From: Amycolatopsis azurea DSM 43854
GTDB lineage: Bacteria > Actinomycetota > Actinomycetes > Mycobacteriales > Pseudonocardiaceae
DNA length: 64,000 bases
NCBI RefSeq assembly: GCF_001995215.1
Contig: NZ_MUXN01000017.1
Location: 1 to 64,000, forward strand
Direction: 5' to 3'
Shown here: piece after piece, positions 39,070 to 48,736 of the stretch
Layout of the letters: each line of letters opens with the position of its first letter
Numbering within the stretch: the stretch's first letter is position 1
Notes under the pieces: model-generated
The model's database searches: none
What the model saw: only the letters and a program-made list of their open reading frames with translations
What the model was told of the DNA's origin: nothing
Program-made: the position numbers and the translations under genes

Positions 39070-39210
39070 CCCGCACGTACCCGATCGGCTGCACAGCGTG
39101 AGAGTCGATTGCGGTTCGGTTGCTTTGAGATAAATGAAAGCTTCGGGCGGCAATGGCCTCCCCGTTTCCGGCGACGTGCCCAGGAACACGCCGGAAGTGG
39201 GGAAACGCCG

Positions 39211-42033
39211 ATGATCAGGAGCCGCGCACGCGCTCGTACCTTCGTCGCACTGTCGGTTTCGATCCTGCTTTTCCCGGGATGGGTGGGCGCTCCGGAAGCA
39301 ACCGGGGCGCCCACTCTGCCATCCGGCTTCGTCCTGCGTGACCAGCCCAGCGGCCAGGCCGCGTTCGACCTGACCGATTTCGCCTACCTGCCGGACGGTT
39401 CGGTGCTCAGCACCGGAAAGAGCGGCAAGGTCGCCTGGGTGCCCGTCACCGGGCAGGCGCGGACGCTCGCGACCCTTCCCGTCCACGACGACGGCGATCT
39501 CGGCCTCGTCGGCCTCGCCGTCGCCCCGGATTTCGCCACTTCGCGCCAGATCTACCTCGCGCGGTCGTTCGACACGAGCGGCGGCGCGTTCACCATGCGG
39601 GTGGCGCGCTGGACGGTGACCGGCACCGACGTCCCGACCGGACTGACGAACGAACGGGTGCTCGTCGACCTTCCCGGGTTCTACGACGTCCACGGCATCA
39701 CCGGGCTCGTCGCGGCGCCCGATGGTACTTTGTGGATCTCCATCGGCGACGCCGCCGACTTCACCAGGATGGATCCGGGCGCGTTGCGCGCCCTCGACCT
39801 CGATCAGCTCTACGGCAAGATCCTGCACGTCACCTCCGACGGCGCCGGCGTCCCCGGCAATCCGTACTACTCCGCCGCGGCCCCGGATTCGAATCGTTCC
39901 AAGGTCTTCTCCAGCGGCTACCGCAGCCCGTTCCGGTTCTCGCTCGACCCGCGGCTCGGCCTGCCGGTCGTCGGCGACGTCGGCTGGAACACCTGGGAAG
40001 AGGTGGACGTCGTGCGGCCGGGCGCGAACCACGCCTGGCCCTGCTGGGAAGGAAACGCGCCGACACCGGGGTACTCCGGCCTCGCCGGCTGCGCGGGCGT
40101 CGTCAACACCCCGCCGATCACCGCGTACCACCACGGTTCCGGGGTGGACGAAGGGAACAGCGTGACCGCCGGGATCGTCTACAGTGGATCGTCCTATCCG
40201 GACGAATACCGGGGCGCGTTCTTCTTCGGCGACTACGTCACGCAGAAGATCTGGACGATGACCTACGACAGCCAGGGCAGGCTCGTCCAGGCGCCGCAAC
40301 GGCCGCCGAAGTTCACCGGCGTCGGCGGCCCGGTCAAATTCGCCGCCGCGGCCAACGGCGACATCGTGTACGCCGACATCATCAGCGGGAACCTGCGGCG
40401 GCTCAGCTATCCGGGGACGAACGCGGAACCGGTCGCGGTGGCGACATCGAGCACCGATCCGGCCACGAGGACGGTGACCTTCGACGGTTCCGGTTCCTAC
40501 GACTTCGACGGCGATCCGTTGAGCCATCACTGGGATTTCGGTGACGGCACGAGTCAGGACGGCGTCCGGGTGACGCACTCCTACGACGCCGCGTTCGCGC
40601 GGGCGACGGCGCGGCTCACCGTCACCGACCGGCTCGGCGCCACCGACGGCGCGGATGTCGTCGTGGTGCCGGGAAACCATTCGCCGGACCTGGTGATGAC
40701 GGATCCCGGAGCACGGACCTTCGCGGTCGGGGAACCGGTCGTCGCCGCGGCGACGGCGATCGACGCCGAGGACGGCCTGTTGCCGGTCGGCTGGACCACG
40801 CTGATCCGGCACTGCCCGGAAGAGGCGACCTGCCACGCGCATCCCGGTTCGCCGGGCGGCGGTCCGGTCTTTTCCTTGCCCTTCACCGATCATCAGGACT
40901 CGCGGGTCGAGATCACCGCGTCCGTGACCGACAGCGCCGGGGTGACGTCGAGCAGGACCTACGTCGCCATGCCGCGCGAACACCGGCTGACGCTGACTTC
41001 CACCGTCCCCGCGGCGCTGAGCATCCCGGCGGAGGGCGGGGTCAACACCGCGATGGTGACCGAGGGCGCGACGTTCGAGATCGTCGCGGAAGAGGTCGCC
41101 GCCGACGGCGTCTCGACGTTCGCGAACTGGTCCGACGGGCGGACCTCGCGCACGGTGACCATCACCGTCCCGGCGCGGGACCTGACCATGACCGCGACCT
41201 ACCTCACCCCGATCGACCGGCGCTACCAGGCGGAACCCGCGCTGCGCCAACGACTTGGCGCGCCGACCGGGCCGGAGGTCGCCGACGGGAACGTGCGCTA
41301 CCGGCCGTACGCGGGCGGCAGGCTCTACTGGAGCACCGAGACCGGCGTGAAGCAGATCGAAGGCGAGATCCTCAAGAAGTACCTCGCGCTGGGCGGGCAC
41401 CGGAAGTTCGGTCCACCCGCGACGGACGAACTTCCGACCCCGGACGGGATCGGCCGGTTCAACCACTTCCCGGACTGGCCGGGCACCCAGCGGTCCTCGA
41501 TCTACTGGACGCCGTCGACCGGCGCGCATCCGGTGTACGGGCGGATCCGGATCAAGTGGGAGGCGCTGGGCTGGGAGACGGGTCCGCTCGGCTATCCCAC
41601 GACGGACGAGCTTCCGACGCCTGACGGGATCGGGCGGTTCAACCATTTCAGCAAGAACTCGTCGATCTATTACACGGTGCAGACGGACGCGCACGCGATC
41701 TGGGGCCGGATCCGTGTCCGGTGGGAGGCACTCGGCTGGGAGACGGGTCCGCTCGGCTACCCGACGACGGACGAGCTTCCGACGCCCGACGGGATCGGCC
41801 GGTTCAACCACTTCAGCAAGGCGGGCTCGATCTACTGGACGATGGCCACCGACGCGCATGCGGTCTACGGGGCGATCCGGCAGCGTTGGGAGGCGCTCGG
41901 CTGGGAGACCTCGTACCTGAGATACCCGACGACCGACGAGTTCACCATCCCCATCGGACGGCAGAACAGCTTCCAGAACGGGTACGTCACCTGGAACCGG
42001 AACACCGGGCAGGTGCTCGACAGACGGTGGTGA
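39211..42033 (+). CDS. Secreted PQQ-type sugar dehydrogenase-like protein with PKD and LGFP repeats (copy 1)
   Basis: A 940-residue exported protein. Signal peptide to about 32; a six-bladed GSDH/Asd-type propeller to about 410 (GFVLRDQPSGQAAFDLTDFAYLP, VHGITGLVAAPDGTLWISIGD, FSSGYRSPFRFSLD, GDVGWNTWEEVD, GAFFFGDYVTQKIW), where the conserved His of the family may be in VHGITG; a PKD domain (FDGSGSYDFDGDPLSHHWDFGDG) to about 490; an Ig-like part and a bacterial-repeat-like domain; and five LGFP repeats from about 670 that bind the cell wall. Oxidation of sugars is a family inference. The neighbour at 42119 is a full-length paralog. Confidence 0.85.
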   Translation: MIRSRARARTFVALSVSILLFPGWVGAPEATGAPTLPSGFVLRDQPSGQAAFDLTDFAYLPDGSVLSTGKSGKVAWVPVTGQARTLATLPVHDDGDLGLVGLAVAPDFATSRQIYLARSFDTSGGAFTMRVARWTVTGTDVPTGLTNERVLVDLPGFYDVHGITGLVAAPDGTLWISIGDAADFTRMDPGALRALDLDQLYGKILHVTSDGAGVPGNPYYSAAAPDSNRSKVFSSGYRSPFRFSLDPRLGLPVVGDVGWNTWEEVDVVRPGANHAWPCWEGNAPTPGYSGLAGCAGVVNTPPITAYHHGSGVDEGNSVTAGIVYSGSSYPDEYRGAFFFGDYVTQKIWTMTYDSQGRLVQAPQRPPKFTGVGGPVKFAAAANGDIVYADIISGNLRRLSYPGTNAEPVAVATSSTDPATRTVTFDGSGSYDFDGDPLSHHWDFGDGTSQDGVRVTHSYDAAFARATARLTVTDRLGATDGADVVVVPGNHSPDLVMTDPGARTFAVGEPVVAAATAIDAEDGLLPVGWTTLIRHCPEEATCHAHPGSPGGGPVFSLPFTDHQDSRVEITASVTDSAGVTSSRTYVAMPREHRLTLTSTVPAALSIPAEGGVNTAMVTEGATFEIVAEEVAADGVSTFANWSDGRTSRTVTITVPARDLTMTATYLTPIDRRYQAEPALRQRLGAPTGPEVADGNVRYRPYAGGRLYWSTETGVKQIEGEILKKYLALGGHRKFGPPATDELPTPDGIGRFNHFPDWPGTQRSSIYWTPSTGAHPVYGRIRIKWEALGWETGPLGYPTTDELPTPDGIGRFNHFSKNSSIYYTVQTDAHAIWGRIRVRWEALGWETGPLGYPTTDELPTPDGIGRFNHFSKAGSIYWTMATDAHAVYGAIRQRWEALGWETSYLRYPTTDEFTIPIGRQNSFQNGYVTWNRNTGQVLDRRW
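41593..41940 (+). repeat. LGFP-coding segment nearly identical to 44493-44840
   Basis: The DNA for the last LGFP units of copy 1 and copy 2 is far more similar than the rest of the genes; one tract (ATCCGGCAGCGTTGGGAGGC and following, about 46 bases) is identical. Units within each gene are also direct repeats of about 165 bases (ACGGACGAGCTTCCGACGCC starts). Confidence 0.75.
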
Positions 42034-42118
42034 TCACAGTTCGGTAAAGCCACTCGAAAGTGTGAAATGCGCAGCTAGACCCCGTCGATGAGACGTTCGA
42101 CTGGGGAAAGGGGCGTCC

Positions 42119-44938
42119 ATGCCTTCGAAATTCCGCGTGCTCTGTCGCGCGGTCGTGGCGTCGCTGATCGCGCCTTTGCTGGTGCCGTTGACGTCGACGC
42201 CCGCGTCCGCGGCGCCCGTGTTGCCGCCGGGCTTCGTCCTGCGCGATCAGCCGAGCGGACAGGCTCCGTACGACCTGACCGACTTCGCCTACCTGCCCGA
42301 CGGCTCGATGCTGACCACCGGGAAGCAGGGCAACGTCGCCTGGGTGTCCGCCACCGGGCAGGTGCGGAACATCACCACCCTTCCCGTCCGGGGCACCAGT
42401 GACCTGGGGCTGGTCGGGATCGCGATCGCCCCCGACTACGCCACCTCCCGGGCGGTCTACACCGCCCGCGCGATCGACGTCCCCGGTGGAATTTCGCTGC
42501 GCGCTTCGCGCTGGACGGTGTCCGGCACCGCCGAGCCCACCGGGCTGACGGACGAGAAGGTGCTCATCGAGGGGCCCGCGAACACCGAAGTCCACGCCAT
42601 GACCGGCCTCGTGGCCGCCCCGGACGGCACCGTGTGGATCTCGACCGGCGACAGCTCCGGCTTTCAGGAGGAGGCCGACCCGTTCGCGCTGAACGTGTAC
42701 GACCTCGACAAGATCTACGGCAAGATCTTCCACGTCACCGCGGACGGCGCCGGCGTGCCGGACAACCCCTACTACGCCGCGGACAACCCGGACTCGGTGC
42801 GCTCCAAGGTGTTCGCGAGCGGCTTCCGCAGCCCGTTCCGGTTCAGCCTCGACGACGGCACCGGTCTCCCGGTGGTCGGCGACGTCGGCTGGGTCACCTG
42901 GGAAGAGATCGACTTCGTCCAGAAGGGCGCGAACCACGGCTGGCCGTGCTTCGAGGGCAACCAGCCCACCGACGGCTTTTCCGTGATGCCGCAATGCGCT
43001 TCGGCCGTGAACACCCCGCCGATGCTGGCGATCCGCCACGGCGAGGGCGTCGACCACGGGAACAGCATCACCGCAGGAATTGTCTACAATGGAGAGTCGT
43101 ACCCGGAGGAATACCGGGGAGCGTACTTCTTCGGTGACTACGCCACCCAAAAGCTGTGGACGGCCGAATACGACACGCAGGGCCGGGTCGTCCGCCCGCA
43201 GGAGACGCCGCCGAAGTTCACCGGCATCGGCGGTCCGGTCAAGTTCCTGGCCGCGGCCAACGGCGACATCGTCTACGCCGACCTCTACAGCGGCATGCTG
43301 CGAAGGCTCAGCTACACCACCGGGAACAAGGAGCCGGTCGCGGTGGCCACGTCCGAGACGGACCCCGAGACCCGCACGGTCTCCTTCGACGGCAGCGGTT
43401 CCTACGACTTCGACAACGACCAGCTGACCTACGAATGGGACTTCGGCGACGGCGAGATCGGTACCGGGGCGAAGGTCAGCCACACCTACGCGGCGGGCCT
43501 CGAGAAGTTCACCGCCAAGCTGACGGTGAAGGACGGCTTGCAGTCCTCCGGGACGACGGACATCGCCGTGGCGCCCGGGAACCACTCGCCGAAGCTGACC
43601 ATGACCGACCCCGGTGACCGGCTGTTCGCGGTCGGCGAGGAGGTCAAGGCCGGCGCCACCATCACCGACGCCGAGGACGGTGAGCTGCCGGTCACCTGGA
43701 CCACGCTCGTCCGGCACTGCCCGGAGAACGCGGTCTGCCACGCGCATCCGGACCGCGGCGCCACCGGCCCCGAGTTCACCATGCCGTTCACCGACCACAC
43801 GGACTCCACCCTGGAGTTCACCGCGTCGGCGACCGACAGCGCCGGTGTCAAGGTGTCGAAGACCTACATCGCGAAGCCGAAGGAACACCGGCTCACGCTG
43901 ACCAGCAACGTCGCCGCGGCGCTCGGCATCACGCCGGAAGGCGGGGTCGCTTCGGCGATGGTGGTCGAAGGCGCGACGGTGGAGATCCAGGCGGCCGAGG
44001 TCGCTTCGGACGGTTCGTCGACCTTCACCGGCTGGTCCACCGGGGCCACCGGGCGGCTGACGAACATCACCATGGGCGCGGCCGACCAGACGATCACGGC
44101 GAACTACGACACGCCGATCGACAAGCGCTATCGCGACGAACCCGCGCTGGCGCAACGACTCGGCGCGCCGACGGCCCCCGAGGCGGTCGACGGCACGGTC
44201 CGGTTCCGCACCTACGAGGGCGGACGGCTGTACTGGTCGAAGGAGACGGGCGTCAAGCAGATCGAGGGCGAGATCCTCAAGAAGTACCTCGCTCTGGGCG
44301 GCCACCGGGAATTCGGCCCGCCCGCGACCGACGAGCTGACCACCCCGGACACCATCGGCCGCTACAACGACTTCCCGATGTGGCCCGGCAAGATGGAGAC
44401 GTCGATCTACTTCACGGGGAGCACGGGCGCGCATCCGGTGTACGGGCGGATCCGGCTGAAGTGGAAGGAATTGGGTGCCGAGGCGGGTGAACTCGGCTAT
44501 CCGACGACGGACGAGCTTCCGACGCCCGACGGGGTCGGGCGGTTCAATCACTTCAGCAAGAATTCGTCGGTCTATTACACGGTGCCGACGGACGCGCACG
44601 CGATCTGGGGCCGGATCCGCGCCAAGTGGGAAGAGCTGGGCTGGGAGGCCGGGCCGCTCGGTTACCCGATGACGGACGAGCTTCCGACCCCGGACGGGAT
44701 CGGCCGGTTCAACCACTTCAGCAAGGCCGGGTCGGTCTACTGGACGATGCAGACCGACGCGCACGCGATCTACGGCGGCATCCGGCAGCGTTGGGAGGCG
44801 CTCGGCTGGGAGACCTCGTACCTGAGGTACCCGACGACCGACGAGTTCTCCGTGGACGGTGGACGGCAGAACAACTTCCAGGGCGGGTACGTGTACTGGA
44901 ACGCCTCCACCTGGGCGATCACCGACCGCCGCTGGTAG
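42119..44938 (+). CDS. Secreted PQQ-type sugar dehydrogenase-like protein with PKD and LGFP repeats (copy 2)
   Basis: A 939-residue paralog of copy 1 with the same order of parts: signal peptide (cut near ASAAP, residue 32), propeller (VHAMTGLVAAPDGTVWISTGD, FASGFRSPFRFSLDD, GAYFFGDYATQKLW), PKD (FDGSGSYDFDNDQLTYEWDF), Ig-like region with a paired Cys segment HCPENAVCHAHP, repeat-like domain and five LGFP units ending TDRRW. ATG 42119 has GGAAAGGGG upstream and 85 bases separate it from copy 1, so it may have its own promoter. Probably anchored to the wall through LGFP. Confidence 0.85.
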   Translation: MPSKFRVLCRAVVASLIAPLLVPLTSTPASAAPVLPPGFVLRDQPSGQAPYDLTDFAYLPDGSMLTTGKQGNVAWVSATGQVRNITTLPVRGTSDLGLVGIAIAPDYATSRAVYTARAIDVPGGISLRASRWTVSGTAEPTGLTDEKVLIEGPANTEVHAMTGLVAAPDGTVWISTGDSSGFQEEADPFALNVYDLDKIYGKIFHVTADGAGVPDNPYYAADNPDSVRSKVFASGFRSPFRFSLDDGTGLPVVGDVGWVTWEEIDFVQKGANHGWPCFEGNQPTDGFSVMPQCASAVNTPPMLAIRHGEGVDHGNSITAGIVYNGESYPEEYRGAYFFGDYATQKLWTAEYDTQGRVVRPQETPPKFTGIGGPVKFLAAANGDIVYADLYSGMLRRLSYTTGNKEPVAVATSETDPETRTVSFDGSGSYDFDNDQLTYEWDFGDGEIGTGAKVSHTYAAGLEKFTAKLTVKDGLQSSGTTDIAVAPGNHSPKLTMTDPGDRLFAVGEEVKAGATITDAEDGELPVTWTTLVRHCPENAVCHAHPDRGATGPEFTMPFTDHTDSTLEFTASATDSAGVKVSKTYIAKPKEHRLTLTSNVAAALGITPEGGVASAMVVEGATVEIQAAEVASDGSSTFTGWSTGATGRLTNITMGAADQTITANYDTPIDKRYRDEPALAQRLGAPTAPEAVDGTVRFRTYEGGRLYWSKETGVKQIEGEILKKYLALGGHREFGPPATDELTTPDTIGRYNDFPMWPGKMETSIYFTGSTGAHPVYGRIRLKWKELGAEAGELGYPTTDELPTPDGVGRFNHFSKNSSVYYTVPTDAHAIWGRIRAKWEELGWEAGPLGYPMTDELPTPDGIGRFNHFSKAGSVYWTMQTDAHAIYGGIRQRWEALGWETSYLRYPTTDEFSVDGGRQNNFQGGYVYWNASTWAITDRRW

Positions 44939-44950
44939 CGGCGATCCAAG

Positions 44951-46474
44951 TCAGCCGAGAAGATCCGACGGCGAGGTGCCCGACGAGGTGAGCGGCAGGC
45001 CGAGCGCGACCCGTTCGGTGAGCCAGCCGCTCGGCCGGTAGCGCTGGTCCCCGGTGCTCGCGACGAGTCCGCGCAGGACCCGCAGCACGAAGTCCGCGCC
45101 CGCTTCCTCGCCGAGCGCCAGCGGTCCGCGCGGGTAGCCGAGGCCGAGCCGGACGGCGGTGTCGATGTCCTCCGGCGTCGCGAGCCGCTGCCCGGCGATG
45201 AAACAGGCGGTGTTGACGATCGACGCCAGCAGCCGCTGCGCGATCGGCGCGGGTCCGTCGCGGACCACGGTCACCGGCAGCCCGGTCGCGGCGAGCGCGC
45301 CCCAGGCGGTGCGGCCGGCGGCCGGGTCGAGCGCGGGATGGACCGAAAGCGTCAGGCGTTTCGTGTAGCCGCCGAGGGGATCGACCCCGACGACCCGTTC
45401 CGCCGGGAACCCCGCGGCGAGCGCGGTGTCCACAGTGGACGATCCGACCGGGCTGACGATCAGGACCGTGTCCGGGTAGGCGGAGTGCACGACCTGGATC
45501 CCCGCGGCCGAGAGCAGCGTGCCGAGCCGTTCGTCGTCGACCCACACCGGCGTGGCCGGGGCTTCCGGCGCGGCCGGCTCCGGCTCCGCCTGCTGTTGCC
45601 CGTCGACGTAGCTGTAGAAGCCCTCGCCGTTCTTGCGCCCGAACAGTCCGGCGGCGACGCGGGGACGCGTCAGCCACGACGGCCGCAGGCGCGGTTCGCC
45701 GTGGAACCCGCTCCAGATGCTTTCCAGCACGGCGTGCGAGACGTCAAGGCCGGTGAGGTCGAGCAGTTCGAACGGGCCGAGTTTCAGGCCCAGCACGTCC
45801 CGCGCGACGCGGTCCACCTCGGCCGGGCTCGCGATCCCTTCGGCGAGGATCTGCAGCGCCTCGGTGCCGAGCCCGCGTCCGGCGTGGTTGACCAGGAACC
45901 CCGGGGCGTCGCGGGCGAGGACGGGTTCGTGCCCCCAGCCGCGGACGAGTTCGGTCACGGCGGGCGGCAGCCACGCGGCGGTCCGCGCGCCGGGCACGAC
46001 CTCGACCAGCCGCATCAGCGGGACCGGGTTGAAGAAGTGGAGACCGAGCAGCCTGCCGGGTTCGGTCAGCGCGGCGCCGATCTCGGTGACCGAGAGCGAA
46101 CTGGTGTTGGTGGCGAACACGGTGTCCGGCCCGCAGACGCGCTCCAGTTCGGCGAACAGCGCGCGTTTGATCTCCAGGTCCTCGCGGACCGCCTCGACGA
46201 CGAGGTCGACGCCGTCGGCGGGAGCCAGCGGGCCGTCGGCCGCGATCAGCCTGCCTTTCGCGGCCGCGGCGGCTTCCTCGGTGATCTTGCCCTTCGCGGC
46301 GAGCTTGCCGAGCATCGCGCCGACGTGGTCGATGGCCTCGCCGACCGCCTCGGGCCGGGCGTCGGCGAGTTCGACCTCGAGCCCCGCCGTCACGGCGAGC
46401 TGGACGATGCCCCGGCCCATCACCCCGGTTCCGATGACCCGGATCCTGCCGACCTGCTCCGCCCACTTCTCCAC
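44951..46474 (-). CDS. 3-hydroxyacyl-CoA dehydrogenase, two-domain
   Basis: A 507-residue NAD-dependent enzyme of beta-oxidation or phenylacetate-type degradation. It opens with the Rossmann IRVIGTGVMGRG, then EAVREDLEIK, TNTSSLSVTEI (substrate/NAD), LHFFNPVPLMRLVEVV, DAPGFLVNHAGRGL and a first dimer domain, with a second 3HCDH-C-like domain at the end (FIAGQRLATPEDIDTAVRLGLGYPRGPL). GTG 46474 is preferred because of GAAAGG upstream and because the Rossmann fold starts there; an upstream GTG at 46525 adds 17 residues. No thiolase or hydratase is adjacent. Confidence 0.87.
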   Translation of the reverse strand: MEKWAEQVGRIRVIGTGVMGRGIVQLAVTAGLEVELADARPEAVGEAIDHVGAMLGKLAAKGKITEEAAAAAKGRLIAADGPLAPADGVDLVVEAVREDLEIKRALFAELERVCGPDTVFATNTSSLSVTEIGAALTEPGRLLGLHFFNPVPLMRLVEVVPGARTAAWLPPAVTELVRGWGHEPVLARDAPGFLVNHAGRGLGTEALQILAEGIASPAEVDRVARDVLGLKLGPFELLDLTGLDVSHAVLESIWSGFHGEPRLRPSWLTRPRVAAGLFGRKNGEGFYSYVDGQQQAEPEPAAPEAPATPVWVDDERLGTLLSAAGIQVVHSAYPDTVLIVSPVGSSTVDTALAAGFPAERVVGVDPLGGYTKRLTLSVHPALDPAAGRTAWGALAATGLPVTVVRDGPAPIAQRLLASIVNTACFIAGQRLATPEDIDTAVRLGLGYPRGPLALGEEAGADFVLRVLRGLVASTGDQRYRPSGWLTERVALGLPLTSSGTSPSDLLG

Positions 46475-46644
46475 CGCGAGCCGCCTTTCCCTCGATGCCG
46501 TCTCCGGCGTGACGCTAGCCGCCACGCCGGTATCTCGCCCGGAAGGGTGATCTCCGCCCCGTCCGGCGTAAGGCCACCGAACCGGTGAGGTCCCTTCCGC
46601 GAAAACCGAGTGTTCCGCGCACCACCCCCGAAGGGAAACCTCCC

Positions 46645-46839
46645 ATGGCCACCGTCCCCGCCGCCGCAGCCGTCCGGACCACGCCGTTGCTCCTCGTCGC
46701 GGTTCTCTTCGGTGCCGTCGCCGCGTTCTTCGCCAGCCAGGCGCTGTGGCCGCTCACCGCGCTCGCCGTCGTGGTCGCCGCCGCCGTCCTCGCGGGCGGT
46801 GTGTGGATGACCGGCCGCGGGGGAAATCGCGAACTCTAG
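46645..46839 (+). CDS. Small two-helix membrane protein
   Basis: A 64-residue protein with two membrane helices (TTPLLLVAVLFGAVAAFFAS and LTALAVVVAAAVLAGGVWM) and short polar ends. GAAGGGAAACC precedes the ATG. It lies directly before a TetR regulator (9 bases), suggesting a shared transcript. No family recognised. Confidence 0.6.
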   Translation: MATVPAAAAVRTTPLLLVAVLFGAVAAFFASQALWPLTALAVVVAAAVLAGGVWMTGRGGNREL

Positions 46840-46848
46840 GATCGCCGT

Positions 46849-47472
46849 GTGACGGCGAGACGCTTGACGCGGGAGGAAAGCCGCGAGCAGACCAAGCAGC
46901 GCCTGCTCGCGGCGGCCGCCGAACTGTTCTCCGAACGCGGGGTCAACGGCACGTCCGTCGAGCAGATCGCCGAACGGGCCGGGTTCACGCGCGGCGCCTT
47001 CTACGGCAACTTCGACGGCAAACACGAGCTGGTCGTCGAGCTGCTGCGCCGCCGGACCCAGCGGGAGGCCGAGGAGGTCACCGCGCTGGGCGCGGGTGTC
47101 GGCTCCTTCGCCGAGATGATGGACCGGCTGCGCGCCTGGAACGTCGAGCGCGCCGAACACCTCGCCGGGTGGCTGACCCTGCGCACCGAGCTGGCCCTTT
47201 ACGCGCTGCGCAACCCCGAGGCGCGGCCGCTCGTCGGCGAAGGCGAGAAGTCGACAAGGGCACTGCTGGAGACGTCCGTCCGGACCGAATTCGCCGCGCG
47301 CGGCACGGAACCGCCCGCCGACCCGGCCTTCCTCGCTTTGATCCTGCACGCGCTCGAGGACGGCCTCCTGCTGCAGCGCTTCCTCAGCCCCGAAGGGACC
47401 GGCGACGAGGACGTGGTGGACGCCGTCCAGCTGCTGATGCGGTCGTGGACCGCGCTCAGCCGGTCATCCTGA
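46849..47472 (+). CDS. TetR-family regulator
   Basis: A 207-residue repressor. The HTH is AAELFSERGVNGTSVEQIAERAGFTRGAFYGNFDGK split over helices 1-4, a classic TetR N-terminus; the ligand domain follows and is not diagnostic. The start is GTG 46849, just after the small membrane gene. It is convergent with the next TetR gene and overlaps it by 17 bases. Confidence 0.87.
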   Translation: MTARRLTREESREQTKQRLLAAAAELFSERGVNGTSVEQIAERAGFTRGAFYGNFDGKHELVVELLRRRTQREAEEVTALGAGVGSFAEMMDRLRAWNVERAEHLAGWLTLRTELALYALRNPEARPLVGEGEKSTRALLETSVRTEFAARGTEPPADPAFLALILHALEDGLLLQRFLSPEGTGDEDVVDAVQLLMRSWTALSRSS

Positions 47473-48145
47473 TCCCGGTGAACTCGGCCATCTGACGGGT
47501 CCCGTGCGCGAAGAAGGCGTCCGACGGGTCCACGGAGCCGACGTACTGGCCGAACAGTTCGAAGTTGATCATCCCGAACAGCTGGGTCCACGCCATGATC
47601 AGCCGTGAGGCCGTCTCGGGAGCCAGGGTGACCTTGAGGATTCCGGTGACGGTGCCGAGCTGGCGCTGGAGTTCGGCGGGCAGCTCGCCGACCTCGGTCT
47701 CGACCCGGAGGTTCGCGTCGCGCAGGACCGCGACCAGCGCGAACGCCACCCGGCCCGCGGGCGTGACGGTGTCCTGCGGGGCCTGGTAGCCGGGGATCGG
47801 CGAGCCGTAGATCAGCGCGTACTCGTGCGGGTGCGCCTTCGCCCAGGCGCGGACCGCGAGCCAGATCGCTTCCCAGCGTTCCAGCGACGTCTTCGTGGGG
47901 TCGTCCGCGGCTTCCGCGGCCTCGCCGACGGCGTTGTAGGCGTCGACGATCAGGGCCGTCAGCAGTTCCTCGCGGCTGGAGAAGTACCGGTAGAGCGCTG
48001 AGGAGACCATGCCCAGCTCCCGCGCGACGGCACGGAGCGAAAGCCCGTGGGCGCCGACTTCGGCGAGCTGGCGCCGGGCCTCGTCCTTGATCTCGCGGGT
48101 GAGCTCGGCGCGGGCGCGTTCCCGCGCGGTCTGGGTGGCAGCCAT
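47456..48145 (-). CDS. TetR-family regulator (WHG-domain type)
   Basis: A 229-residue repressor with HTH (LAEVGAHGLSLRAVARELGMVSSALYRYFSSRE, given in parts) and a C-terminal domain with YALIYGSPIPGYQAP and FGMINFELFGQYVG, typical of the TetR_C_33/WHG group in actinobacteria. It is divergent from the deazaflavin-dependent reductase gene. Several GAGAGCA/TGCTCTC palindromes between the two genes are its likely binding sites, so it probably represses both itself and the reductase. Ligand unknown. Confidence 0.9.
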   Translation of the reverse strand: MAATQTARERARAELTREIKDEARRQLAEVGAHGLSLRAVARELGMVSSALYRYFSSREELLTALIVDAYNAVGEAAEAADDPTKTSLERWEAIWLAVRAWAKAHPHEYALIYGSPIPGYQAPQDTVTPAGRVAFALVAVLRDANLRVETEVGELPAELQRQLGTVTGILKVTLAPETASRLIMAWTQLFGMINFELFGQYVGSVDPSDAFFAHGTRQMAEFTGIRMTG

Positions 48146-48242
48146 GCTCTCACCATAGAGCATCGCACCTAAATGAGAGCACTGCTCTTGACACGATGCA
48201 CCGCTCTGGTGTTCACTGCTCTTAATAGAGAGCACTGCTCTC
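48145..48242. promoter_or_regulatory. Three TetR-type palindromes in the divergent promoter
   Basis: GAGAGCACTGCTCTC (48228-48242, perfect), GAGAGCACTGCTCTT (48175-48189) and TGCTCT-N6-AGAGCA (48145-48162, over the TetR start) repeat one motif. TTGACA at 48188-48193, between the first two, is a likely -35 for the reductase gene. Confidence 0.75.
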
Positions 48243-48262
48243 GCCTACTTCGAGGAGACGAC

Positions 48263-48715
48263 ATGACCGGCACCTACAACGCCGCCCGCTACATCAAGCC
48301 CGCCGCGGCGACCAACGCGTTCAACGAATTCGTGCTCAAGCTGACGAAGCTCGGCGTCAGCGTCCTGGGCAGCCGGGTGCTTTCGGTCCGCGGCCGCAAG
48401 AGCGGCGAGCTGCGCTCGGTCCCGGTCAACCTGCTGAAGCTGGACGGCGAGCGCTACCTGGTCGCGCCGCGCGGGGTCACGCAGTGGGTGCGCAACCTGC
48501 GGGTCGCGGGCGAGGGGCAGCTCAGCGTCGGGCGCCGCACCGAGACGTTCACCTACACCGAACTCGCCGACGACGAGAAGCCCGAGATCCTGCGTGCCTA
48601 CCTCAAGCGCTGGAAGTTCGAGGTCGGCGTGTTCTTCGACGGCGTCGACGCGAAGGCGTCCGACGAGAAGCTGCTGGAGATCGCGCCCGGCTACCCGATC
48701 TTCAAGATCGCGTGA
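48263..48715 (+). CDS. F420-dependent (Ddn-like) nitroreductase-family oxidoreductase
   Basis: A 150-residue split-barrel protein of the deazaflavin-dependent nitroreductase group. It has GVSVLGSRVLSVRGRKSGELRSVPVNLLKLDGERYLVAPRG (in parts), where RKSG(E/R)xRxxP is the F420 and phosphate-binding signature, and TQWVRNLRVAGEGQL. It uses F420H2 to reduce an unknown substrate, often quinones or drugs. ATG 48263 has GAGGAGA upstream. Likely under the divergent TetR. Confidence 0.87.
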   Translation: MTGTYNAARYIKPAAATNAFNEFVLKLTKLGVSVLGSRVLSVRGRKSGELRSVPVNLLKLDGERYLVAPRGVTQWVRNLRVAGEGQLSVGRRTETFTYTELADDEKPEILRAYLKRWKFEVGVFFDGVDAKASDEKLLEIAPGYPIFKIA

Positions 48716-48736
48716 TGCCGCTCGCCGAACACGCGG

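Noticed and set aside
38374..41859. An 1161-codon leftward open frame opposite the L,D-transpeptidase and sugar-dehydrogenase genes.
   Set aside because: Composition is Arg/Pro/Gly/His-rich without domains, and the plus strand encodes clear secreted proteins.
41987..44764. A 925-codon leftward open frame opposite the second sugar-dehydrogenase gene.
   Set aside because: Same antisense artefact; repeats in it mirror the LGFP repeats of the real gene.
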